From Planctomycetota bacterium (GTDB lineage: Bacteria > Planctomycetota > Phycisphaerae > WQYP01 > JAJZKY01), in the NCBI GenBank assembly GCA_021803885.1, contig JAJZKY010000168.1:1-8343 (forward strand): a DNA stretch of 8,343 nt, written 5' to 3'. This document shows, one piece after another, positions 1 to 5,648 of this stretch. Within the stretch, counting starts at the first letter, position 1, and the number at the start of each line of letters is the position of its first letter. The position numbers and the translations under genes are program-made. Below the pieces are notes generated by a model that saw only the letters and a list, made by a program, of their open reading frames with translations, was not told the origin of the DNA and made no database searches.

Positions 1-1
1 G

Positions 2-145
2 CAGCAGCGTCCGTTGCAGGGCACGGAGCCGGGCAAGGCTGCAGGGCAGGATGCGGTAGCATGGTTCCTTGACATTCCACACCCGTGCGGCTACGCTCGG
101 CGACAATTGCAGGCAAGACCGGCGCGTGGATTTCAGTTGAGTTGA
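2..145 (+). CDS. Possible 3' end of an upstream gene (unidentified)
   Basis: The second reading frame is open from the window edge to a TGA at 143-145, giving about 47 codons with a fairly GC-rich third position. The readable protein contains AWFLDIPHPCG and then an Arg/Gln-rich tail. I do not recognise it. Its stop would fall inside the putative ribosome binding site of dprA, which would suit a tightly packed upstream gene. Against this, a good promoter candidate lies inside the same stretch, and 47 open codons can arise by chance at this GC content. Treat it as a hint only. Confidence 0.2.
   Translation, partial: QQRPLQGTEPGKAAGQDAVAWFLDIPHPCGYARRQLQARPARGFQLS
69..97 (+). promoter_or_regulatory. 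Sigma-70-type promoter candidate for dprA
   Basis: A perfect -35 hexamer TTGACA at 69-74 is followed, after exactly 17 bp, by TACGCT at 92-97, which keeps the key first, second and last bases of TATAAT. Transcription would begin near 104 and give an untranslated leader of roughly 55 nt before the ATG at 160. It also argues against the upstream GTG at 85 as the dprA start, because that codon would lie inside the promoter. Confidence 0.5.
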
Positions 146-159
146 GGCGGCGATTGCGC

Positions 160-1413
160 ATGGCAGACAGCAACACAGAGACGGAGCGCGTGGCAGCGAG
201 CAATTTTCCAACGCAGCCGTCGGTGCAGCAGCTGGCAACGATGGCTGCAGCAACGCAGGCTCCACTGGCGGAGCGGATGGCGTGGCTGGCGCTGGCGCTG
301 ACGCCCGGCCTGGGCCAACTTCGCGTGGCGCGCGCCGTGGCCAAGATGGGCAGTGCCGAGCGCATTCTGACCCTGCCGCTCACAGAACTGGAAGCGCTGA
401 ACCTGCCTGCGGCTTCGGCGCAAAGCATCCACAGCGGCGCGTCGATGGCCGAAGCCGAAAAGGAATACAAGCGGGTGTCTGAGGCGGGAGGCAGTTTGAT
501 TACGCCCGCAGATGCGGCTTACCCGGAGCGCCTGCGCGAAATCTTTGATCCGCCGGTGGTGCTTTGGCTGCGTGGGGACGCATCGTTGCTGGCTTGGCCA
601 GGCATTGCGATTGTGGGCACGCGCCAACCCACGCCCTACGGCGCAGGCATGGCACAGATGTTGGCGCGCGACTTGGCCGCGCACGGTCTGGTGGTGTTGA
701 GCGGCATGGCTCGCGGCGTGGATACGGCGGCCCATCGCGGCGCGCTCGAAGCTGGAGGCAAGACCATCGCCGTCTGGGGCACGGGCATTGACGTCATCTA
801 CCCGAAGGAGAACAAGCGGCTGGCCGAGCAGATTCTGGAATCCGGCGGCACCATCCTGAGCGAGTACGCCATGGGCACGTTTCCCGCGCCGCAGAACTTT
901 CCCATCCGCAACCGCATCCTGAGCGGCATGAGCGTGGGCGTTCTGGTGATCGAGGCCGGTGAGAACAGCGGCACGCGCATCACCGCCCGCTGCGCGCTGG
1001 AGCAAAACCGCGAGGTCTTCGCCGTGCCCGGCAACGTGACCACCAAAAATGCTTGGGGACCGAACACGTTAATTAAGCAAGGAGCCAAGCTGGTCGCCAC
1101 GTGGGAAGACGTGTGGGAGGATCTGCCCACGCAAATCCGGCTGGAGGTCGAGGAGCGCACCGGCGCTGCATCCGCGGATGGCTCGGCTGCATCTTCTCTA
1201 GCGGCGGCTCTATTCGATTCTCCCGATCTGCCCGCCGAACAGCGGCTGGTTCTTGAGCTGCTGCGAGCCGATGAGGCCCTGCAAATCGACGAAATTGTCG
1301 AGCGGCTGGAGGGCAAGGCCAGCTCGTCGGAGATCTTCGCGGCGCTCTTTGAATTGGAGTTGGCGGGTAAGGTGCGCGCACTGCCGGGAAAAAATTATTT
1401 GAAAGCCTTTTGA
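160..1413 (+). CDS. dprA: DNA-processing protein DprA (Smf), complete
   Basis: DprA binds incoming single-stranded DNA in the cytoplasm and loads RecA on it during natural transformation; it is also widely conserved in species not known to be competent. The 417-residue product has an N-terminal helical region (about 35-115) of the helix-hairpin-helix/SAM-like kind. A Rossmann-type DprA core follows, about 145-320: IVGTR at 151-155, SGMARGVD at 181-188, GTGxDxxYP at 207-215, NFPIRNRI at 246-253, the GENSGTRIT segment near 267-275, AVPGN at 288-292 and NTLIKQGA at 302-309. The C-terminal part, about 360-415, fits the winged-helix domain. ATG 160 is preferred because GAGG at 144-147 precedes it and a promoter lies upstream. 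An in-frame GTG at 85 would add 25 Arg-rich residues that do not look like DprA. topA lies downstream, a common arrangement. No frame damage is seen. Confidence 0.95.
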   Translation: MADSNTETERVAASNFPTQPSVQQLATMAAATQAPLAERMAWLALALTPGLGQLRVARAVAKMGSAERILTLPLTELEALNLPAASAQSIHSGASMAEAEKEYKRVSEAGGSLITPADAAYPERLREIFDPPVVLWLRGDASLLAWPGIAIVGTRQPTPYGAGMAQMLARDLAAHGLVVLSGMARGVDTAAHRGALEAGGKTIAVWGTGIDVIYPKENKRLAEQILESGGTILSEYAMGTFPAPQNFPIRNRILSGMSVGVLVIEAGENSGTRITARCALEQNREVFAVPGNVTTKNAWGPNTLIKQGAKLVATWEDVWEDLPTQIRLEVEERTGAASADGSAASSLAAALFDSPDLPAEQRLVLELLRADEALQIDEIVERLEGKASSSEIFAALFELELAGKVRALPGKNYLKAF

Positions 1414-1432
1414 TTCTTGTAGTTATGCACGT

Positions 1433-1480
1433 TTTCCCCGTGGAAATCCCCCCAGGTGTCCCCGGGGGCTAGTGGATTTC
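1433..1480 (+). promoter_or_regulatory. Alternative hairpins in the dprA-topA spacer
   Basis: Two mutually exclusive stems can form just after dprA. TTTCC (1433-1437) pairs with GGAAA (1442-1446) around a 4-nt loop. GAAATCC (1443-1449) pairs with GGATTTC (1474-1480), and CCCC (1450-1453) can stack inside on the G run at 1465-1468. The same bases 1443-1446 are used by both. No T-run follows, so this is not a standard intrinsic terminator. It may still be a transcript end or a leader structure for topA. Inferred from base pairing only. Confidence 0.3.
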
Positions 1481-1513
1481 TTGCCCGCACTCGTGATAGT
1501 TTCCCGCTTGTTA

Positions 1514-1527
1514 CCCCGGAGCCGGGG
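1514..1527 (+). repeat. Short perfect inverted repeat upstream of topA
   Basis: CCCCGG (1514-1519) and CCGGGG (1522-1527) flank AG and can fold as a 5-bp GC stem with a 4-nt loop. There is no T-tract after it. It may be a stable leader hairpin or a symmetric protein site; nothing else in the sequence decides this. No convincing -35/-10 pair for topA was found in the 1414-1643 spacer. A TATATT at 1613-1618 lacks a matching -35. Confidence 0.25.
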
Positions 1528-1643
1528 ATGCGTCCAACAGGCAGGCTCCCCTCAGGAACAGTACAGCCGCTGCCGAAGAGTACACCGAGCAGCATGGAAC
1601 CACACCGGCATCTATATTGGTAGAACGCAGAAGAAGGATGGGA

Positions 1644-4448
1644 ATGGCAAAAGCACTGGTCATCGTCGAGTCGCCGGCCAAGGCCAAGACGATCAACAAA
1701 TATCTGGGCAATGACTACACCGTGGAGGCCACCATTGGCCACATCATGGATTTGCCCAAGAACAAGATTGGCGTGGACTTGGAAAACGGCACCTTTGAGC
1801 CGGAGCTGATCGTGATGCCCGGCAAGGAAAAGGTGATGGACCGGCTGAAGAAGCTGGCCAGCACGGCCAGCGCCGTCTATCTTGCGCCTGACCCGGACCG
1901 CGAAGGCGAGGCCATCGCCTGGCATTTGCAGACGCAGCTCTCCAAGGCGGTGCGCAAACCGGCGACCATCCAGCGCGTCACCTTCAATGAGATTACGCAG
2001 AAGGCCGTCAAAGAGGCCTTTCAGCACGCAGGCAAGGTGGATGAGCATCTGGTGGATGCGCAGCAGACGCGGCGCGTGCTGGACCGCATCGTCGGCTATC
2101 AGATTTCTCCGCTGCTCTGGGACAAGGTGCGCCGCGGGCTTTCCGCTGGCCGCGTGCAGACGGTGGCCGTGCGCCTGATCGTCGAGCGTGAGCAGGAGAT
2201 CAAGAGCTTCCGTCCGGTCGAATACTGGACGCTGGACGCGCAACTGGCTCCCGCCACGCACAAGGAGCAGAGCTTTACCGCGCGCTTTATCGGCATCGAC
2301 GGCAAGCGGGCCACGGTGGAAACCGTCAACTCACCCGCGTTGCCCAATCGCACGGAGGCCGAGGCCGCCGTCGCTGATCTGAAGGCTGCGACGTGGTCTG
2401 TGCGCTCGGTTGAGAAAAAGGAGCGGCGGCAATTTCCGACAGCGCCGTTCATCACCAGCAAATTGCAGCAGGACGCCTCGCGCAAGCTCGGTTTCAACGT
2501 CAAGCGCACCATGGGCGTGGCCCAACGTTTGTATGAAGGCGTTGAAGTCGGCGGCCAGGGCACCATCGGCCTTATCACCTACATGCGTACCGATTCCACG
2601 CGCGTTTCGCCGGATGCCATCGCAGCCGCGCGCAGCTACATTGGAAAAAATCTGGGCGCGCAGTATATGCCCGCCAGCCCGAATACCTTCAAGGGCAAAA
2701 AGGATGCGCAAGACGCGCACGAGGCTATTCGTCCGACGAATGTCGATCTGACCCCGGATGCGATTCGCCGCTATTTGAGCGACGAACAATACAAGCTCTA
2801 CAAGCTGATCTGGCAGCGCTTTGTGGCCTCGCAAATGGTGCCCGCGCTCTTTGACCAGACCACGGTGGAGATTGCAGCCAAGGCCCGGCGAACCTACGAC
2901 TATCGCGTCACCGGCTCGGTGCTCAAGTTTGACGGATTCTTGAAGGTCTACGAAGAGGCTAAGGATTCCAAGGACGAGGATGACGAAGCGCTCGGCAATC
3001 GTCTGCCTGCGCTCAACGACGGCCAGGCGCTGGCGCTGCTGGAGCTGAAGCCGGAGGAGCACTTTACGGAGCCGCCGCCTCGCTTCAATGAGGCCTCTTT
3101 AGTGAAGGAACTCGAAGAACGCGGCATTGGCAGGCCTTCCACATATGCCTCGATCATCAGCACCATTCAAGACCGCGAGTACGTGGTCAAAATACCGCCG
3201 AAGGGTTCGGGACGCTTCTACCCCACGGAGCTGGGCGTAGTGGTGACGAATCTGCTGGTGAAGAATTTTCCCTACATCTTTGACCCCGCCTACACGGCCA
3301 AGTTGGAAGTGGAGCTGGATGCGGTCGAAGAAGGCACGGAGAAGTGGACCGATCTGCTGAGCGGCTTTTACAGCTACTTTCAAAAAGAGCTGCAAGTGGC
3401 CGGCAAGAACATGGAAGACGTCAAGCGAATGGAGCAGCCCACCAATGAGAAGTGCCCGCAGTGCGGCGCACCGCTGGTGCTCAAGTGGGGCAAGTTTGGC
3501 TCGTTCTACGCCTGCACGGCGTATGACAAAAAGAAGCCGGTCGCCGTCTCCAGCTCCGCGTGGGAAAAGAGCGGCAAGAAGGCCGTTGAAAAAATCGAAG
3601 CCAAGCTGAGCTATCCCGTGCTGGTCAAGGCCGCCGGTGGCGCAGCGCCCGCGCCCGCCGCAGCGCGCGTAGAGAACCGCAAGGAGCTGGAGGCCGCGCT
3701 CTCCGCTGCCGCTGGGCCAGAGCGCAAGTTCTCCATCGAGCAGGTCAGTTGCACCTACACACGCGAAAATTATGAGGCCAAGCCGAACCTGAACACGCCG
3801 GAGGCGCAAAACGCCGAGGCCGAAGAGGAGTTCTGCGAAAATTGCGGGCGCGTGATGGTGCTGCGCAACGGTCCCTTTGGCCAGTTCATGGCCTGCCCCG
3901 GTTACAACGAAGACCCACCATGCAAGACGATTCGCAGGCTGACGCAAAAGCAGCAGCAAAAGCCCGCCGTGCCGCTGGACGAGAATTGCCCCAAGTGCGG
4001 TATGCAGCTGGTGCGGCGCTCCGGCCAATACGGCGAGTTCGTCTCGTGCAGCGGCTACCCGAAGTGCAAGTACATCCAGCAGAATCTGACGGGCGTCACC
4101 TGTCCAGAGTGCGGCACGGGCGACCTGGCCGAGCGCAAAGCCCGGCGCGGCAATCTGTTTTATGGATGCACAAATTATCCCAAGTGCGCCTTCACCTCCA
4201 ACCTGAAACCGGTGCCACAACCCTGCCCGGATTGCGGCAGCAAATATCTGTTGGAGAAGACGCTCAAGTCGGGCGTGTATCTCATCTGCCCGAACAAACA
4301 GGCCAGTGAAGAGGTGGAAAAGCCACGGCGTGGCAAGAAGGCCGCAGCCGCCAAGCCGGAGAAGCCCAAGGTTGCCTGCAATTATCAAAAGCGCATTGGC
4401 GACGCACCCGTTGCCGAGGAGAAAAAACCGGAAGCCGTCGCCGTGTAG
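1644..4448 (+). CDS. topA: DNA topoisomerase I (type IA), complete, with five C-terminal zinc ribbons
   Basis: This enzyme relaxes negative supercoils by cutting one strand through a 5'-phosphotyrosine bond. The 934-residue product opens with a TOPRIM domain: Glu9 in VIVESPAKAK and the acidic set Asp83, Asp85, Glu87 in DPDREGEA. The topoisomerase core follows, with catalytic Tyr313 in LITYMRTDSTR, a DAHEAIRPT motif at 357-365 and GIGRPSTYASII at 494-505. The core ends near 595. Five zinc-ribbon units follow, starting at CPQC 604, CENC 731, CPKC 782, CPEC 820 and CPDC 861. Units 2-4 have four Cys at normal spacing; in units 1 and 5 the fourth Cys (703 and 912) is displaced by insertions. The tail is Lys/Ala/Pro-rich. 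ATG 1644 is chosen because it gives the standard MAKALVIVES start with AAGAAGG at 1631-1637; a TTG at 1617 and ATG at 1638 are in frame but less likely. It is longer than the 865-residue E. coli enzyme. Confidence 0.98.
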   Translation: MAKALVIVESPAKAKTINKYLGNDYTVEATIGHIMDLPKNKIGVDLENGTFEPELIVMPGKEKVMDRLKKLASTASAVYLAPDPDREGEAIAWHLQTQLSKAVRKPATIQRVTFNEITQKAVKEAFQHAGKVDEHLVDAQQTRRVLDRIVGYQISPLLWDKVRRGLSAGRVQTVAVRLIVEREQEIKSFRPVEYWTLDAQLAPATHKEQSFTARFIGIDGKRATVETVNSPALPNRTEAEAAVADLKAATWSVRSVEKKERRQFPTAPFITSKLQQDASRKLGFNVKRTMGVAQRLYEGVEVGGQGTIGLITYMRTDSTRVSPDAIAAARSYIGKNLGAQYMPASPNTFKGKKDAQDAHEAIRPTNVDLTPDAIRRYLSDEQYKLYKLIWQRFVASQMVPALFDQTTVEIAAKARRTYDYRVTGSVLKFDGFLKVYEEAKDSKDEDDEALGNRLPALNDGQALALLELKPEEHFTEPPPRFNEASLVKELEERGIGRPSTYASIISTIQDREYVVKIPPKGSGRFYPTELGVVVTNLLVKNFPYIFDPAYTAKLEVELDAVEEGTEKWTDLLSGFYSYFQKELQVAGKNMEDVKRMEQPTNEKCPQCGAPLVLKWGKFGSFYACTAYDKKKPVAVSSSAWEKSGKKAVEKIEAKLSYPVLVKAAGGAAPAPAAARVENRKELEAALSAAAGPERKFSIEQVSCTYTRENYEAKPNLNTPEAQNAEAEEEFCENCGRVMVLRNGPFGQFMACPGYNEDPPCKTIRRLTQKQQQKPAVPLDENCPKCGMQLVRRSGQYGEFVSCSGYPKCKYIQQNLTGVTCPECGTGDLAERKARRGNLFYGCTNYPKCAFTSNLKPVPQPCPDCGSKYLLEKTLKSGVYLICPNKQASEEVEKPRRGKKAAAAKPEKPKVACNYQKRIGDAPVAEEKKPEAVAV

Positions 4449-4472
4449 AAGTGGTGGTGGAAGATGCTGCTT

Positions 4473-4501
4473 GTTGCGCGGTTCACTCCGCGCCGCGCAA
4501 C
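4473..4501 (+). terminator. GC-rich hairpin after topA, possible transcription end
   Basis: GTTGCGCGG (4473-4481) and CCGCGCAAC (4493-4501) form a perfect 9-bp stem around an 11-nt loop, 25 bp past the topA stop. Two G-U pairs could extend the base. There is no immediate T-run; the nearest, six T, is at 4520-4525. The position suggests a topA transcript end, possibly without the classical U-tract. Confidence 0.4.
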
Positions 4502-4513
4502 GGGCAAACATTC

Positions 4514-4534
4514 TGCGGATTTTTTGCATCCGCA
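4514..4534 (+). terminator. Second hairpin after topA with T-rich loop
   Basis: TGCGGAT (4514-4520) pairs with ATCCGCA (4528-4534) as a perfect 7-bp stem. The T-run lies in the loop rather than after the stem, which is not how an intrinsic terminator works on this strand. It sits 12 bp after the first hairpin. The pair may act together as a boundary between topA and the next gene. Confidence 0.3.
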
Positions 4535-4599
4535 CCACGGCGCACGCATCTTAGTTACAGCAAGTCCCTTACAATTTCTCCAAGGAGTCGCACACACCC

Positions 4600-5046
4600 A
4601 TGGAAAGCCACTTGGCTAACTCCCACGATGCTGAACTGATTCTGAAGCTCTACGACCTGCGCCGTGAAGAGAAGCTGCGCAAGGCCCGCCACTGGGTTCT
4701 CTTCGAATTCCAGCCCACATCCGCACAAGAGATTGTCAACATCTCGCGCGATTTCCCCAGCGACCACAGCAACTGGCTGCGCCAAGTCGTCTCCTACTGG
4801 GAGATGGCCGCCTCGCTGGTCGTGCATGGTGCCGTCAACGTGGACCTGTATCTGGACAGCAATGGCGAAGGCATCTTCTTGTACAGCAAGCTGGAGCCGT
4901 TCATCGAAGAGATTCAAAAGATCAACGGGGGGGCGCCATTCATGCGCAACACCGCGACGATGGTGGAGAGGTTTCCCGCCGTCAAAGATCGCTTCCAGCG
5001 GATGCGCGCCTTCATCCAAGCCCGGCAGGCGCAACAGCAAAAGTAA
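4600..5046 (+). CDS. Conserved hypothetical protein, 148 residues (acidobacterial type)
   Basis: I cannot name a function. The product resembles a small protein I associate with acidobacterial genomes, but I cannot confirm a family. It is soluble by appearance, with no signal peptide or clear membrane segment. The N-terminal third is charged and helical (LYDLRREEKLRKAR at 17-30). A central core is rich in aromatics and hydrophobics (WLRQVVSYWEMAASLVVHG at 59-77, then VDLYLDSNGEGIFLY at 81-95). The C-terminus is a helical segment ending in a Gln-rich tail. ATG 4600 follows AAGGAG at 4582-4587 with a 12-nt gap. A TACAAT at 4570-4575 could be a -10 box but lacks a good -35. Codon use resembles the neighbours. 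A seven-G run at 4927-4933 lies in frame (Gly-Gly) and is a possible slippage site. The gene is separated from topA by two hairpins, so it is probably transcribed on its own. Confidence 0.85.
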   Translation: MESHLANSHDAELILKLYDLRREEKLRKARHWVLFEFQPTSAQEIVNISRDFPSDHSNWLRQVVSYWEMAASLVVHGAVNVDLYLDSNGEGIFLYSKLEPFIEEIQKINGGAPFMRNTATMVERFPAVKDRFQRMRAFIQARQAQQQK

Positions 5047-5085
5047 GCCGTGGCAACGCGCTGGCCTCAAGCGTAGGCAACGCCA

Positions 5086-5126
5086 GGTGCCCCATCCTTC
5101 GCTTCTTTTGCCAAGGGTGGGCTGCC
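5086..5126 (+). repeat. Long imperfect hairpin (intergenic inverted repeat)
   Basis: Arms at 5086-5099 and 5113-5126 pair over 14 positions with one mismatch and three G-U pairs, around a 13-nt pyrimidine-rich loop. The outer bases 5085 and 5127 also match. The GGTGCCCCATCCTT / AAGGGTGGG pattern resembles dispersed intergenic repeats I associate with acidobacterial genomes. It lies 40 bp after the 148-residue gene and may be its transcript end, although no T-run follows. Confidence 0.5.
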
Positions 5127-5176
5127 TAGCAGGAGGCGGCTGCCCCGTCCCCGTCGTGTCTATGGCGCAAACGTCT

Positions 5177-5189
5177 TCTATCTGATAGA
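5177..5189. promoter_or_regulatory. Perfect palindrome TCTATC-T-GATAGA before the DUF427 gene
   Basis: A 13-bp perfect inverted repeat sits 25 bp upstream of the DUF427 start, just ahead of its ribosome binding site (GGAGG at 5199-5203). Its AT content stands out from the GC-rich surroundings. It could be a small operator or overlap a -10 region. No matching -35 is convincing. Confidence 0.25.
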
Positions 5190-5214
5190 GTTAGCTTCGG
5201 AGGGCGGGCCAGCC

Positions 5215-5499
5215 ATGGCAAAAGCGGTCTGGAACGGCCGAGTTGTGGCCGAAAGCGAGAAAACGCAAGTCATTGACGGGACGACATTTTTTCCCGCAGA
5301 TGCTTTGCACCGCGAGTATTTTCGCCCCAGCAGCACCATCTCCACCGACCCCGCCAAGGGGCAGGCGCGCTACTACACGCTCATCGTCGATGGGCAGGAA
5401 AACCCCGATGCCGCCTGGTACTATCCGGATCCCAAGCCCGTCGCGCGCAAGCTGAAGAACTTGGTCGCCTTCTGGCGCGGCGTCGAGATCGAAAAGTAG
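5215..5499 (+). CDS. DUF427 domain protein, 94 residues
   Basis: This is a single-domain DUF427 protein, a small beta-rich family of unknown biochemical role found widely in bacteria. Recognisable parts are the start MAKAVWNGRVVAES (1-14), FFPADALHREYF (25-36), KGQARYYTLIVDG (48-60), the hallmark DAAWYYPDPKP (65-75) and the end VAFWRGVEIEK (84-94). The length is normal for a stand-alone member. ATG 5215 is preceded by GGAGG at 5199-5203 with an 11-nt gap. The segment before KG usually reads C-P-W-K-G in family members I recall; here it is D-P-A-K-G (45-49), so the Cys and Trp are missing. It has no signal peptide. It stands alone between two spacers of about 150 bp, so no partner can be inferred. 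Confidence 0.88.
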   Translation: MAKAVWNGRVVAESEKTQVIDGTTFFPADALHREYFRPSSTISTDPAKGQARYYTLIVDGQENPDAAWYYPDPKPVARKLKNLVAFWRGVEIEK

Positions 5500-5520
5500 T
5501 CTCCACACAATTCAGGCTGT

Positions 5521-5549
5521 CGCTGCGCGCCTCGGTAGAACGCTGCGCG
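5521..5549 (+). repeat. Direct repeat CGCTGCGCG, two copies 20 bp apart
   Basis: Identical 9-mers at 5521-5529 and 5541-5549 lie in the 149-bp spacer between the DUF427 gene and the permease. The 20-bp period is about two helical turns, which would put both copies on one face of DNA. They could be a regulator site for the permease; chance is also possible in GC-rich sequence. A TACACT at 5585-5590 downstream could be a weak -10 box. Confidence 0.25.
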
Positions 5550-5609
5550 GAAATCTGCACTCCAATCCCTGCGTGGCCTTCGCGTACACTGGCAGCATTC
5601 ACGCCCGTC

Positions 5610-5618
5610 GGGGGAGAG
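5610..5618 (+). promoter_or_regulatory. Strong ribosome binding site that points to a non-ATG start of the permease
   Basis: GGGGGAGAG at 5610-5618 is the best Shine-Dalgarno match in this spacer. The codon at the expected distance is ATC at 5622-5624, in frame with the permease and followed by GCT ACC AGC. The conventional in-frame candidate, GTG at 5649, has no purine-rich stretch at a suitable distance. This supports a start at or near 5622. Confidence 0.45.
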
Positions 5619-5648
5619 ACCATCGCTACCAGCACCCAGATCGATGTT

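Noticed and set aside
40..62. Possible divergent minus-strand gene starting at ATG 62-60
   Set aside because: Only about 20 codons are visible, rich in Pro/Cys/Ala, with no convincing ribosome binding site; too little to support.
133..1005. Long minus-strand reading frame opposite dprA (290 codons)
   Set aside because: It lies wholly antisense to a clear dprA, its product is His/Arg/Gln-rich with no recognisable domain, and such frames are common opposite GC-rich genes.
1395..2261. Minus-strand frame of 288 codons spanning the dprA-topA spacer
   Set aside because: Mostly antisense to the TopA TOPRIM domain. Its part in the spacer has no ribosome binding site or recognisable motif.
3099..4538. 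Minus-strand frame of 479 codons opposite the topA 3' half
   Set aside because: The long open frame follows from topA codon bias. The translated sequence is a low-complexity Leu/Ala/Gly mix with no domain, and the TopA zinc ribbons on the + strand are unmistakable.
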